Of a stretch of DNA of 64,000 bases, positions 11,815-21,073 are shown one piece after another. Position numbers and translations under genes: made by a program. Origin of the DNA: Marinobacterium stanieri (GTDB taxonomy: Bacteria; Pseudomonadota; Gammaproteobacteria; Pseudomonadales; Balneatricaceae). The notes under the pieces are model-generated. The model worked only from the letters and a program-made list of their open reading frames with translations. It was not told where the DNA came from and made no database searches. Positions within the stretch are counted from its first letter, which is position 1, and the number at the start of each line of letters is the position of its first letter. The DNA lies in NCBI RefSeq assembly GCF_900155945.1, contig NZ_FTMN01000002.1, positions 1 to 64,000 on the forward strand, given 5' to 3'.

Positions 11815-11843
11815 ATATTAAGTACGCCAAACCTGTTCGTCAA
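11815..11843 (-). promoter_or_regulatory. tRNA operon promoter
   Basis: On the minus strand TTGACG (11838-11843), a 17-base spacer, and TAATAT (11815-11820) form a near-consensus sigma-70 promoter 50 bases upstream of tRNA-Arg. The region just after the -10 is moderately GC-rich (ACGCACC), as in stringently controlled stable-RNA promoters. Confidence 0.75.
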
Positions 11844-11984
11844 CACCCAATTTGAATTTTTTCTGCAGAAACAAGGCTCTGTACACAAGTTGTACGACAA
11901 AAAAGTGCATTGGCCCTGACCCCTAAAGATGAGAAAATCAGGCTATTAACCATATCCAGCTTAGCAAAGGAATATATCCCACTC

Positions 11985-12839
11985 ATGAGCGCACAGATCA
12001 TTGATGGCAAAAAAATCGCTGCGGACGTCCGCCAACAGGTGAAAGCCGGTATAGACGCCCGCCTGCAGGCCGGCAAACGCGCCCCCTGTCTCGCCGTGGT
12101 ACTGGTCGGCAGCGATCCCGCCTCCCAGGTCTATGTCCGCAACAAGAAAAACGCCTGCACCGAAGTAGGCATCGAATCCAAGGCCTACGACCTTCCCGCT
12201 GAAACCAGCCGTGAAGAACTGCTCACACTGATCAACGAACTTAACGCCGACAGCGAAGTGGACGGCATTCTGGTCCAGCTGCCTCTGCCCAAGCATCTGG
12301 ATGCAACTGAAGTACTGGAACAGATCCGCCCTGACAAGGACGTAGACGGTTTCCATGCCTTCAACCTGGGTCGACTGGCACAACGCATCCCGGCACTTCG
12401 TCCTTGCACACCCAAGGGCGTAATGACCCTGCTGCATTCAACCGGCGTTGATCTGCACGGACAGGAAGCTGTTATCGTAGGCGCTTCCAATATTGTGGGT
12501 CGTCCGATGACGCTTGAGCTGCTGCTGGCAGGCTGCACGACCACCACGACTCACCGTTTTACCCGCGATCTCGAAGCCCATGTACGCCGTGCGGATATCG
12601 TCGTGGTCGGCGTGGGTATTCCCGGACTGGTTAAAGGGGAATGGATCAAAGAGGGCGCCATCGTTATCGATGTAGGCATCAACCGCCTGGATGACGGCCG
12701 CCTGGTGGGTGACGTTGAATATACTCCGGCAGCCGAACGCGCAGGCTGGATCACCCCCGTTCCCGGTGGCGTTGGCCCCATGACTGTTGCTACGCTTATG
12801 GAGAATACACTGGAGGCCGCCAACACACTGGCGCCCTGA
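11985..12839 (+). CDS. folD: bifunctional methylenetetrahydrofolate dehydrogenase / methenyltetrahydrofolate cyclohydrolase FolD
   Basis: A 284-residue FolD that interconverts 5,10-methylene- and 10-formyl-tetrahydrofolate using NADP. I start at the ATG of [10 protein letters not shown], matching the family length; upstream in-frame codons lack support. The catalytic Tyr50 and Lys54 lie in [12 protein letters not shown]. The NADP-binding signature [10 protein letters not shown] and the C-terminal [13 protein letters not shown] are clear. It stands alone between the divergent tRNA operon and a sensor gene. The nearest purine-rich element (AAAGGA) is 13 bases from the ATG, a little far. Confidence 0.98.
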   Translation: MSAQIIDGKKIAADVRQQVKAGIDARLQAGKRAPCLAVVLVGSDPASQVYVRNKKNACTEVGIESKAYDLPAETSREELLTLINELNADSEVDGILVQLPLPKHLDATEVLEQIRPDKDVDGFHAFNLGRLAQRIPALRPCTPKGVMTLLHSTGVDLHGQEAVIVGASNIVGRPMTLELLLAGCTTTTTHRFTRDLEAHVRRADIVVVGVGIPGLVKGEWIKEGAIVIDVGINRLDDGRLVGDVEYTPAAERAGWITPVPGGVGPMTVATLMENTLEAANTLAP

Positions 12840-12845
12840 TTTGCC

Positions 12846-12873
12846 GCTGCCCGCTTTTGCGGGCGGCCTCTTT
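12846..12873 (+). terminator. hairpin after folD
   Basis: A 9-bp stem GCTGCCCGC / GCGGGCGGC (one T-G pair) with a TTTT loop is followed by CTCTTTC. It starts 7 bases after the folD stop and probably ends or attenuates transcription before the sensor gene. Confidence 0.6.
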
Positions 12874-12899
12874 CAACACGGTAAGGATTACCGACGACT

Positions 12900-14744
12900 A
12901 TGGTTCAATTCAGCAGGACGCCGCCGAACCAGCCGGACCCTAAGGACTCCCCTCCCTTCTGGTCCAGCCCCGCACTTATTCTCATTCTTTTTGTTTTGGG
13001 CCTGGCTCTGAGCTTGCTGGTTTCTCACCAGAGCGCCCAAAGCACCCGTGACGCCGTTGATGGACGTTTCAACTCCCGAGCCGATCAGGTAACACACCTG
13101 CTACAGGAACGCGTTGCGCACTTCAGCCTGTTACTTCAGTCTGCCCGAGGCACGCTCCTCAATACTACAGGTTTGGAGCCCCGTCAGCAGTCAGAACACT
13201 GGCATCGCATGTTTGACTCATTTGACCTCGATTTTGCCAGCCTTGGCATAGTCGGCTTGAGTTATACCGCCTATGTACCTGCCGGCCAGCAGGCAATATT
13301 TGCTGCAAGACACCAAATCGATGAACAAGCGCTGGATATTTTTCCACCGCCCTCTATTGCCCGTCCAAGTTTTGTTGTGCTTTACCTGAGCCCGGGATCC
13401 ATTGAACGGCGTATGCGCGGGTATGATATTGCCAGCGGCCCATCGCGCTATAACGCGGCACTTGAGGCACGACAATCTGGCGTGGTGAGTGTTACGCCTC
13501 CTTTGTCACTGCTACCTACTGATGTCAGCTCTCTCGATTACCTTCTGCTGCTTCCGGTCACACACCAGAAACCGGGCGAATCCGAGGAGTTCCTGGGCTG
13601 GACCACACTTGGCTTCAGTATGAGCAAAATCATCACCCAAAGCCTGCAACCTCAGAATGGTCAGATGCAGATTCGTCTCTACGATCCGCGCCAGCCTGAT
13701 CTGGAACCGACATTCGACAGCCATCCAGACCAGACGGAGCTGAATGGCCCTTCAGGCACCCGTTATATTCAGTTGGGCTCAGAGCGAATCCGGCTTGATT
13801 TCCACTCTCTGGACACCCGCATCAATTCCCTGTTCGATCGCCAACTTGACATGAACACACTGGTGGCCGGTCTGGCAGTCACGCTATTTCTGGCACTCAC
13901 ACTGATGTCATTTATCATCGCTCGAACACGCACGGACCGGCTCAATCATAAGTTGTCAGCCCAGGCTGCCGAGGTACATGACCGTTATCGCATCCTGTTC
14001 GAGCAGTGCCCAGAGGCGGTTGTCGTTCATATTAACGGACAGGTCGAGCTTGCGAATACCCATGCAGCCCGACTGTTTGGCTATGAATCCCCTGAAGGGC
14101 TGTACTCAAGGCATGTGCGAGAACTGGTTCATCCTGACAGCATGGACATCGTGAAACAGCGTTCCAGTTCTCGCCAGCCCGGGGAGCCCCTGCCTCCCAG
14201 CGAACAGACACTTGTGCGCCAGGATGGCAGCACATTTGAGGCAGAGGTGACCAGCAGCCTGATTCATCTCAACGGTGAAAACGCTGTCCAGGTCCTGTTC
14301 CGTGACATATCCGCCGAGAAGCAGACTCGACGCGAAGCCGGTATTGCCAAAACACTGATTCTGCAAAACCACGATGCCATCATGGTTACCGATGCAGCAG
14401 GCACTATCGAAATGGTTAATCCGGCATTTGAAGCCATGACCGGCTACACCCGCCAACAAATAATCGGAGAGAACGCCGCCATCATGAATTCAGGGCAGCA
14501 CGGCAAGCCGTTTTTCTTTGAGCTTTGGCGCTCTCTTAAACAGCACGGTCACTGGCAGGGCCACATCATCAATCGCAAACAAGGTGGGGAGCTGTTTGTG
14601 CAAAGCACTGAAATTTCCGCCGTGCGAGATGAACAGCGCAAAACCACACACTTTGTTTGTCTTTTGCAGGATGTAACCAAAGGTACGGCTTCAGAAAACC
14701 AGCAACAACTGATGACTCTGCAGAACCAGCGCAAGCCTGCATAG
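12900..14744 (+). CDS. membrane CHASE-PAS-PAS sensor protein without output domain
   Basis: A 614-residue sensor. A membrane helix at about 23-42 is followed by an extracytoplasmic CHASE-like domain of about 275 residues, a second helix at about 319-343, and two PAS domains (about 359-480 and 488-605). The second contains GYTRQQIIGENAAIMNSG, typical of PAS domains in GGDEF/EAL proteins and chemoreceptors. No histidine kinase, GGDEF, EAL or methyl-accepting region follows; a strong terminator begins within 10 bases of the stop, so the gene appears complete. The function is unknown. It may signal through a partner protein or be a decayed diguanylate cyclase sensor. Confidence 0.8.
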   Translation: MVQFSRTPPNQPDPKDSPPFWSSPALILILFVLGLALSLLVSHQSAQSTRDAVDGRFNSRADQVTHLLQERVAHFSLLLQSARGTLLNTTGLEPRQQSEHWHRMFDSFDLDFASLGIVGLSYTAYVPAGQQAIFAARHQIDEQALDIFPPPSIARPSFVVLYLSPGSIERRMRGYDIASGPSRYNAALEARQSGVVSVTPPLSLLPTDVSSLDYLLLLPVTHQKPGESEEFLGWTTLGFSMSKIITQSLQPQNGQMQIRLYDPRQPDLEPTFDSHPDQTELNGPSGTRYIQLGSERIRLDFHSLDTRINSLFDRQLDMNTLVAGLAVTLFLALTLMSFIIARTRTDRLNHKLSAQAAEVHDRYRILFEQCPEAVVVHINGQVELANTHAARLFGYESPEGLYSRHVRELVHPDSMDIVKQRSSSRQPGEPLPPSEQTLVRQDGSTFEAEVTSSLIHLNGENAVQVLFRDISAEKQTRREAGIAKTLILQNHDAIMVTDAAGTIEMVNPAFEAMTGYTRQQIIGENAAIMNSGQHGKPFFFELWRSLKQHGHWQGHIINRKQGGELFVQSTEISAVRDEQRKTTHFVCLLQDVTKGTASENQQQLMTLQNQRKPA

Positions 14745-14752
14745 AAGCATTA

Positions 14753-14779
14753 AAAAGGGCGCCACTCGGGCGCCCTTTT
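14753..14779. terminator. bidirectional terminator between sensor gene and cysS
   Basis: An 11-bp perfect stem AAAAGGGCGCC / GGCGCCCTTTT with a 5-base loop lies between two converging genes. T runs occur on both strands, so it can serve both. Confidence 0.9.
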
Positions 14780-14808
14780 ACTCTTACCAGTATCAGTCCT
14801 GCAGCCTG

Positions 14809-16200
14809 TTACTCGCGATACCAGTTAGTACCCTCACGACCGTCCTTCAGAACGATACCCTGCTCAAGCAGCTCATCGCGAATGCGGTCCGCTTCCGCAA
14901 AGTTGCGATCCTTACGAGCCTGATTACGCTTATCAATCAGTGATTCGATCGCCTCGGCATCCAGCTCACCTTCAGCAGCCTCACCCTTCAGGAAGGCATC
15001 AGGATCCTGCTGCAAAAGGCCAATCATGCCAGCGAGACGCTTCAGCTCAAGCGCCAACGGCTTGGCAATCGGAAGCTGCTCACGCACCGCCTTATTCAGC
15101 TCGGAAGCCAGCTCAAACAGGACCGCCAGCGCCCGCGGCGTGTTGAAATCATCATCCATGGCTGCAAAAAAACGCTCTTCATATTCGGAGCCCACGCTGC
15201 CTTCAGCGGTAGAGAGGTCGCCAGCCGCTTGCAACGCCTGATAAAAACGCTCAAGCGCACTTCTGGCTTCTTTCAAACCATCTTCGGAGTAATCGATATA
15301 ACTGCGGTAATGAACGCTGGACAGGAAATAGCGCACCACTTCCGCATCATAATGCTCCAGCACATCACGAATGGTGAAGAAATTGCCCAGTGACTTGGAC
15401 ATTTTCTCAGTTCCCATGCGCACAGGACCCGCATGCATCCAGTAATGCACATAGGTACAACCGTTTGCAGCTTCAGACTGAGCGATCTCATTTTCATGGT
15501 GCGGGAACGGCAGGTCAGGACCACCACCATGAATATCAAAGGTTTCACCCAGGCAGCATTTGGACATGGCAGAGCATTCAATATGCCAGCCTGGACGCCC
15601 TTTGCCCCAGGGGGAGTCCCAGCTCACTTCTCCGGGCTTGGCAGCCTTCCACAATACGAAGTCGAGCGGACTTTCCTTGGCCTCTTCCACTTCAACGCGC
15701 GCACCGGAACGCAGGTCTTCAATCACCTTATTGGTCAGGCGGCCATAGTTGGCAAAACGCTCGACCCGGTAATACACATCACCGTTGCTCGCCGGATAGG
15801 CATAGCCCTTCTCTACCAGCGATTGAACCATGTCGATGATATCGCCCATGTGTGCGGTTGCACGCGGCTCCTGATCAGGGCGCAACACGAACAGACGGTC
15901 TTCATCTTCATGCATGGCCGCAATCATGCGCTCGGTCAGCTGATCAACCTGTTCGTCATTCTCGGCCGCACGACGGATGATCTTGTCATCGACATCGGTG
16001 ATGTTGCGCACATAATCAACATCCCAGCCGCGCGCGCGCAGATAGCGTGTAATTAGATCGAAAGACACCATGACTCTCGCATGGCCGATATGACAGTAGT
16101 CATATACGGTCACGCCACATACATACATGCGGATCTTACCGGGCTCTATGGGGGTAAAGACGGTTTTACTGTTTGTCAGAGTATTGTAAATATGAAGCAT
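14809..16200 (-). CDS. cysS: cysteinyl-tRNA synthetase
   Basis: A 463-residue class I aminoacyl-tRNA synthetase that charges tRNA-Cys. The HIGH motif is at 37-40 (YCHIGHARV), the zinc ligand Cys28 lies in YVCGVTVYD, and the KMSKS loop appears in TEKMSKSLGNF near residue 265. The zinc-site segment GGGPDLPFPHHENE is also present. Length is normal. It is separated from the upstream glnS operon by a terminator. Confidence 0.99.
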   Translation of the reverse strand: MLHIYNTLTNSKTVFTPIEPGKIRMYVCGVTVYDYCHIGHARVMVSFDLITRYLRARGWDVDYVRNITDVDDKIIRRAAENDEQVDQLTERMIAAMHEDEDRLFVLRPDQEPRATAHMGDIIDMVQSLVEKGYAYPASNGDVYYRVERFANYGRLTNKVIEDLRSGARVEVEEAKESPLDFVLWKAAKPGEVSWDSPWGKGRPGWHIECSAMSKCCLGETFDIHGGGPDLPFPHHENEIAQSEAANGCTYVHYWMHAGPVRMGTEKMSKSLGNFFTIRDVLEHYDAEVVRYFLSSVHYRSYIDYSEDGLKEARSALERFYQALQAAGDLSTAEGSVGSEYEERFFAAMDDDFNTPRALAVLFELASELNKAVREQLPIAKPLALELKRLAGMIGLLQQDPDAFLKGEAAEGELDAEAIESLIDKRNQARKDRNFAEADRIRDELLEQGIVLKDGREGTNWYRE

Positions 16201-16215
16201 TAGTGTCCGCCGAAC

Positions 16216-16242
16216 TTAAAAAAGAACCGCTTTTAAAGCGGT
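16216..16242 (-). terminator. terminator of the glnS-lipoprotein operon
   Basis: The inverted repeat ACCGCTT / AAGCGGT is followed on the minus strand by TCTTTTTT. It lies just after the lipoprotein gene stop and before cysS. Confidence 0.8.
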
Positions 16243-16245
16243 GTA

Positions 16246-17157
16246 TCAGTAACTGTCATTGCCGGAAATACGTATACGCCCAAGCCAGGCCTGCCCAAGC
16301 AGGCTCGACTCGCGAGTCAGCCAGAGATCACCCTGATGCCAGGTAATAGCTTCCCACTGCCCGGCCGGAGAAACCCAGTGAAAGCGGGCATCCGACCAAA
16401 CCGGTTCTGAGCTTTCTACCGGCAACATCCAAATAAACGGCCTGGGACTCAGTCGACTTTTGGTATAACCCAGCAGTGCCAATGTTTCCGTCTGCTGATC
16501 ATAATCTGCCGCTGTAATCAAACCGTTAACCGGGAAGGATTGCTCACTGAATAAAGCCTGCCGCCCTTCTGCATTGGGGTCAAGCCGATAAAGACGAGTA
16601 TTGAGGTCAGACCAGTTTTTAGTAAACAACCAGATTTCGCCATCAACCCAGGTAGCAGCCTCACAATCATTATCATGCTCATAGGCCGCATGAACCCGTT
16701 CAGCATCTGCGAAACGAAACTCAAGCAGTCGCGAAGGGACCTGCTGCCCGGGACCCAAATCAGACCAACTCAGGGCATATACCTGCATCCATTCTCTATG
16801 GCCGATATTATTACCACAATCAAACACATAGAGATTGGAGTCGGAAGCAGCCATCTCTTCCCAGTCAAGGCTCACCGCATCACGCAGCTCAACTGACTGA
16901 ACCACCTCACCATTGGACGCCAAGCGATATATCGAGGGACCATCCCCGCTGTCATTGTGGGTCCAGAAAGCATCCCGACCGAAAGCCAGGCCGGACGTTT
17001 CGCTGATGGATGCATCCAGCAAGCCCATCTGCTCAACATTCAGCAACTCACCAGCTGGAACAGCCCGCGAGGCTGCACAACCCGATAGCAGGAGCCCCAG
17101 CACGGGCAGCAAGACTGCCGCCCGTAACCGGTTCAAATGCCGTATCCGCTTGCTCAC
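16246..17157 (-). CDS. predicted lipoprotein coupled to glnS
   Basis: A 303-residue protein with an N-terminal charged stretch, hydrophobic core and lipobox LLSGC, so it should be a lipid-anchored envelope protein. The mature part has repeated short beta segments (for example [20 protein letters not shown] and [13 protein letters not shown]), suggesting a beta-propeller-like fold. I recognise no named family. The GTG start overlaps the glnS stop as GTGA, so translation is coupled to that of a tRNA synthetase, an odd pairing. The function is unknown. Confidence 0.8.
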   Translation of the reverse strand: MSKRIRHLNRLRAAVLLPVLGLLLSGCAASRAVPAGELLNVEQMGLLDASISETSGLAFGRDAFWTHNDSGDGPSIYRLASNGEVVQSVELRDAVSLDWEEMAASDSNLYVFDCGNNIGHREWMQVYALSWSDLGPGQQVPSRLLEFRFADAERVHAAYEHDNDCEAATWVDGEIWLFTKNWSDLNTRLYRLDPNAEGRQALFSEQSFPVNGLITAADYDQQTETLALLGYTKSRLSPRPFIWMLPVESSEPVWSDARFHWVSPAGQWEAITWHQGDLWLTRESSLLGQAWLGRIRISGNDSY

Positions 17158-18839
17158 TTGCCTTTGATCTTGGCCCAGGAGTCACGCAGCGTCACGGTAC
17201 GGTTGAATACCAGCTGCTCTTCGGTGGAATCCGGATCAACGCAAAAATAGCCAGTGCGTTCAAACTGGTAACGGCTTTCAGCAACAACATGCTTGAGGCC
17301 GATTTCGACACGCGCATTTGGCATGACCTTGAGCGATTCCGGGTTGATGAAGCTATGGAAATCACGCTCCTTGTCACCATCAGGATTAGGCTCGGTGAAC
17401 AGGCGGTCGTACAGACGCACCTCACAAGGCACAGAGTTATCAGCTGACACCCAGTGAATTACGCCATTGGGTTTGTAGTCAGTCGGGTTCTGCCCCTTGG
17501 TGTCAGCATCATAGCTGCATACCAATTCCACAACCTCACCCTGCTCGTTCTTGATCACTTCATCACAACGAACAACATAGGCACCACGCAGGCGCACAGC
17601 ATCGCCCGGCGACATACGCTTCCATTTGCGCGGTTTTTCCTCGGCAAAATCTTCACGCTCAATCAGCAGGTTTCGCGTGAACGGAACCTTGCGCAGCCCC
17701 ATGGACTCGTCCTTCGGGTGTGCAGGCAGTTCGAACCACTCCTGTTCACCATCCGGGTAGTTGCTGATCGTCACCTTGATCGGATCAACCACACACATGG
17801 CGCGCGGTGCATTGGCATCCAGATCTTCACGGATCGCCGCTTCCAGCATGCCCACGTCAACAGTACCGTTGGAGCGGGTAACGCCGATCATGTCACAGAA
17901 GTTGCGGATAGATGCCGGCGTAAAACCACGACGACGCATACCGGAAATGGTTGGCATACGCGGATCATTCCAGCCATTGACCTGGCCTTCATCGACAAGC
18001 AGCTTGAGCTTACGCTTGCTGGTCACCGTGTAGTTCAGGTTCAGCCGCGCAAACTCATACTGGCGCGGCTGAGCCGGTACCGGCAGGTTTTCAATGAACC
18101 ATTCATACAACGGACGGTGATCTTCAAATTCCAGCGTACAGATAGAGTGTGTAACACCCTCAAGCGCATCCGACTGACCGTGAGTAAAGTCGTATGAAGG
18201 ATAGATGCACCACTTGTCACCGGTCTGGTGATGGTGAGCATGACGGATGCGATAGATCACCGGATCACGCAAATTGATGTTCGGTGCGGCCATATCGATC
18301 TTGGCACGAAGCGCACATTCGCCTTCTTCAAAATCACCGTTGCGCATCTTCTCAAACAGGTTGAGGTTTTCCTCAACACTGCGATCACGGTAAGGGCTAT
18401 TCTTGCCCGGCTCCTTGAGCGTGCCACGAAACTCACGCATCTCATGCGCACTGAGGCTATCGACGTATGCCTTGCCTTCCTTAATCAGGTGCACAGCCCA
18501 GTCATACAGCTGATCGAAGTACTCGGAGCTGTACCGGATCTCACCCGCCCAGTCGTAGCCCAGCCAGCGCACATCTTCAACGATGGAGTCGATGTACTCC
18601 TGACTTTCCTTTTCCGGGTTAGTGTCATCAAAACGCAGATTACACTCACCACCAAACCGCAGCGCTGTGCCGAAGTTCAGACAGATTGATTTGGCATGAC
18701 CAATATGCAGATAGCCGTTCGGCTCCGGCGGGAAACGGGTTACCACCTTTCCGCCGTTCTGGCCTTGGGCAAGATCATCTTCAATAATCTGGTGGATAAA
18801 GTTGTTCGGCTTAGTGCTCTCGTTCGTGGTCATATCCAT
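17154..18839 (-). CDS. glnS: glutaminyl-tRNA synthetase
   Basis: A class I synthetase of about 561 residues that charges tRNA-Gln. The HIGH motif occurs in [15 protein letters not shown] and the KMSKS-like loop as VTSKRKL. The N terminus [20 protein letters not shown] resembles the family; I use the ATG at 18839 (MDMTTNES), with the ATG two codons later nearly as likely. A longer frame to 18920 is not supported because it runs into the leader. The last codons overlap the start of the lipoprotein gene. Confidence 0.98.
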   Translation of the reverse strand: MDMTTNESTKPNNFIHQIIEDDLAQGQNGGKVVTRFPPEPNGYLHIGHAKSICLNFGTALRFGGECNLRFDDTNPEKESQEYIDSIVEDVRWLGYDWAGEIRYSSEYFDQLYDWAVHLIKEGKAYVDSLSAHEMREFRGTLKEPGKNSPYRDRSVEENLNLFEKMRNGDFEEGECALRAKIDMAAPNINLRDPVIYRIRHAHHHQTGDKWCIYPSYDFTHGQSDALEGVTHSICTLEFEDHRPLYEWFIENLPVPAQPRQYEFARLNLNYTVTSKRKLKLLVDEGQVNGWNDPRMPTISGMRRRGFTPASIRNFCDMIGVTRSNGTVDVGMLEAAIREDLDANAPRAMCVVDPIKVTISNYPDGEQEWFELPAHPKDESMGLRKVPFTRNLLIEREDFAEEKPRKWKRMSPGDAVRLRGAYVVRCDEVIKNEQGEVVELVCSYDADTKGQNPTDYKPNGVIHWVSADNSVPCEVRLYDRLFTEPNPDGDKERDFHSFINPESLKVMPNARVEIGLKHVVAESRYQFERTGYFCVDPDSTEEQLVFNRTVTLRDSWAKIKGK

Positions 18840-18890
18840 GTCTTGTCGAAGCTGATAAGGGCCGGCCTGAAGGCCGGAACTGATCCCGGC

Positions 18891-18896
18891 ATTATA
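18891..18896 (-). promoter_or_regulatory. candidate -10 box of the glnS promoter
   Basis: A perfect TATAAT on the minus strand lies 52 bases before the glnS start. No good -35 is visible. A GC-rich hairpin (CCGGCC TTCA GGCCGG, 18862-18877) lies between it and the gene, in the untranslated leader. Confidence 0.4.
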
Positions 18897-18971
18897 ACCG
18901 CAGTTAAGGCCTGCACGCACGCCAACTCAATGCAATAGACGCTTAGAGGATGCACCCGCATAATACTTGAG

Positions 18972-18977
18972 TATAAT
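18972..18977 (+). promoter_or_regulatory. candidate -10 box of the ppiB-lpxH promoter
   Basis: A perfect TATAAT lies 41 bases before the ppiB ATG. The -35 region is weak. It is divergent from the glnS promoter region. Confidence 0.45.
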
Positions 18978-19018
18978 AGCGACACTCATAAGAAACTAAG
19001 AGACACAGGGAACCGGAC

Positions 19019-19522
19019 ATGATCATCCTGCAAACAAATCTTGGCACCATCTCTCTGGAACTGGATCACGAAAAAGCCCCCAATACAGCGGCAAACTTCG
19101 AGCAGTACGTTCGTGATGGCTTTTATGATGGTGTGATTTTCCACCGGGTGATTGACGGCTTCATGATTCAGGGCGGCGGCTTTGAGCCCGGCATGATTCC
19201 CAAGGAAACTCGCGAGCCCATTCAGAACGAAGCTGACAACGGCCTGACCAATGCTGCCGGCACTATTGCCATGGCACGCACCATGGACCCGCATTCTGCT
19301 TCTGCACAGTTCTTTATCAACGTATCCGACAACAGCTTCCTAGACCATACCGCGAAAACAACTGAAGGCTGGGGCTACGCTGTGTTCGGTAAAGTGGTAG
19401 AAGGCATGGACGTGGTCAACAAGATCAAGAAAGCCTCAACCACTATGCGCGCCGGCCACCAGGATGTACCTGCCGAAGATATTGTTATCGAATCGGCACG
19501 TGTCGAGGACGCAGAAGGCTAA
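19019..19522 (+). CDS. ppiB: peptidyl-prolyl cis-trans isomerase B (cyclophilin)
   Basis: A 167-residue cytoplasmic cyclophilin. The active-site arginine region [13 protein letters not shown] and the conserved [11 protein letters not shown] segment are present. There is no signal peptide, which favours PpiB over periplasmic PpiA. The stop overlaps the lpxH start (TAATG), so the two form an operon, an arrangement also seen in other gammaproteobacteria. Confidence 0.97.
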   Translation: MIILQTNLGTISLELDHEKAPNTAANFEQYVRDGFYDGVIFHRVIDGFMIQGGGFEPGMIPKETREPIQNEADNGLTNAAGTIAMARTMDPHSASAQFFINVSDNSFLDHTAKTTEGWGYAVFGKVVEGMDVVNKIKKASTTMRAGHQDVPAEDIVIESARVEDAEG

Positions 19523-20286
19523 TGCTCCGGTATTTCGTTGCAGACCTCCATCTCGACAGCAAACGCCCGGATATCATCCGGGCGTTTGTGCATTTCCTGA
19601 ATGAAAAAGCCGTTCACGGGAACGAACTGTACCTGTTGGGCGATATATTCGAAGCCTGGATAGGTGATGATGCCGCCCCGGACTTCTTGCAACCGGTGTA
19701 TGACGCGCTCACCTGCGCTTCACAATCAGGCGTAAAGATCTATTTTCAGCACGGCAATCGGGATTTTCTGGTTGGACAAGCTTTTATGGACCGCATTGGT
19801 GCAGAGCTACTGCCTGAATGCCAGGTTATCGAAAGCGCACACGGTAAAACCCTTCTCCTCCATGGCGACCAGCTTTGCCTGGATGATATCGACTACCAGG
19901 CTTTTCGAAAACAGGTCAGAAACCCGGAATGGCAAGCCGCCATTCTGAGCAAATCAGTGCCGGAGCGATTGGAATTGGCACGCCAGCTGCGACAGGCAAG
20001 CCAGGAGCAGACTGCGCAGAAGGCACAGGATATTACGGATGTCAGCCCTTCAGCCGTCAGCCAAACGCTTGAACAAGAAGCCGCGCCACTAATGATTCAC
20101 GGCCATACTCACCGCCCTGAAATTCACACCGAGCAATCAAAGACAGGCGGCGTGCGCATCGTCCTGGGTGACTGGGATACGCACGGCTGGTACCTCGAAC
20201 AAGATCAAAAAGGTAGCCGGCTCTATGCCTTTAAGCTGCCGGACGGGCCTGCAGAGCTTCAGGATTATCTAGCAGCGCCTGACTAG
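19522..20286 (+). CDS. lpxH: UDP-2,3-diacylglucosamine diphosphatase LpxH
   Basis: A 254-residue calcineurin-like phosphoesterase of lipid A biosynthesis, which releases UMP to give lipid X. Metal-binding motifs are clear: VADLHLD, LLGDIFE, HGNRDF, LHGDQLC and IHGHTHRP. It is translationally coupled to ppiB. Its last 56 bases overlap the 3' end of the converging miaE gene, and both frames look real there. Confidence 0.97.
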   Translation: MLRYFVADLHLDSKRPDIIRAFVHFLNEKAVHGNELYLLGDIFEAWIGDDAAPDFLQPVYDALTCASQSGVKIYFQHGNRDFLVGQAFMDRIGAELLPECQVIESAHGKTLLLHGDQLCLDDIDYQAFRKQVRNPEWQAAILSKSVPERLELARQLRQASQEQTAQKAQDITDVSPSAVSQTLEQEAAPLMIHGHTHRPEIHTEQSKTGGVRIVLGDWDTHGWYLEQDQKGSRLYAFKLPDGPAELQDYLAAPD

Positions 20287-20887
20287 GTTTGCCGCTATGG
20301 AAACGGAATTCATCGTCTTCTGTACGTATGAGTTCCGCTTCCAACTGGCGGAAATGCTCCACACGATCATCGATCGGCTCACCCGCATACTCGCGTGCCA
20401 ACGAGATATAATCCTGATAGTGACGCCCTTCCGACTTCAGCAATGACCGATAAAAACGGGCAAGCTCGTCATCCAGATCCGGCGCCAGCGCCGCAAAACG
20501 CTCACACGAGCGAGCTTCAATAAACCCGCCAATAATAAGCACATCAATCAAGCGCCCCGGCTCGGAAGTACGCACATCCTTGCGCAATCCTGCGGCGTAG
20601 CGTGCCGGGCTTAGATGGCCATACTCCAGCCCTCGCCCATCCATAATACCCAGAACCTGCTCAAAATGGATCAACTCTTCACGAGCAAGACGAGACATTT
20701 TGTTCAGCAGGTCAGAGCGGTCAACGTACCTGAACATAAGCGTCATCGCGGTAGACGCCGCCTTTTTTTCGCAGTGAGCATGATCCGTCAGCAACAAACC
20801 CAAGGCTTCAGGGCGCGCTGCCAGCTCCAACCACTCACGCGGTGTTTCACAGCCCAAAAAGGCTTTGATTTCGTCAAGTACATCCAT
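20231..20887 (-). CDS. miaE: tRNA 2-methylthio-N6-isopentenyladenosine hydroxylase MiaE
   Basis: A di-iron protein of the MiaE family, 218 residues from the ATG encoding MDVLDEIKAF. The oxygen-dependent enzyme hydroxylates ms2i6A37 in tRNA. Iron-ligand motifs of a ferritin-like four-helix bundle appear as EELIHFEQV and EGRHYQDY, with a further glutamate in GGFIEARSCERF. A frame continuing upstream to 21055 has no family resemblance and would cross a terminator, so I reject it. It converges on and overlaps lpxH. Confidence 0.9.
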   Translation of the reverse strand: MDVLDEIKAFLGCETPREWLELAARPEALGLLLTDHAHCEKKAASTAMTLMFRYVDRSDLLNKMSRLAREELIHFEQVLGIMDGRGLEYGHLSPARYAAGLRKDVRTSEPGRLIDVLIIGGFIEARSCERFAALAPDLDDELARFYRSLLKSEGRHYQDYISLAREYAGEPIDDRVEHFRQLEAELIRTEDDEFRFHSGKPSQALLDNPEALQARPAA

Positions 20888-21013
20888 CTGATTGCTCGCA
20901 TTTAACAGCATGAGGCCAGAACTTTTCAGTAAAGGCCTGCTAAAGAAAGGGTCATTAATAATGGGCGCAAATTCTACAAACTCATTTACGCGAATACCAG
21001 CACGGTACAGCCG

Positions 21014-21040
21014 ATAACAAAAGAGGCGCACTTGGCGCCC
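21014..21040 (-). terminator. terminator of the Roadblock-PAS operon
   Basis: The stem GGCGC / GCGCC with a 5-base loop is followed on the minus strand by TCTTTTGTT. It lies 35 bases after the PhnD-like gene and before miaE. Confidence 0.6.
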
Positions 21041-21073
21041 CTTCCGGTATAACAAACACTATGAACCTTGAAA

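Noticed and set aside
18862-18877. GC hairpin in the glnS leader as a riboswitch or T-box
   Set aside because: It is a short perfect stem without the further elements of known riboswitches; T-boxes are not expected in this group.
20888-21055. N-terminal extension of MiaE
   Set aside because: The added residues do not match the family and run back into the terminator of the upstream operon.
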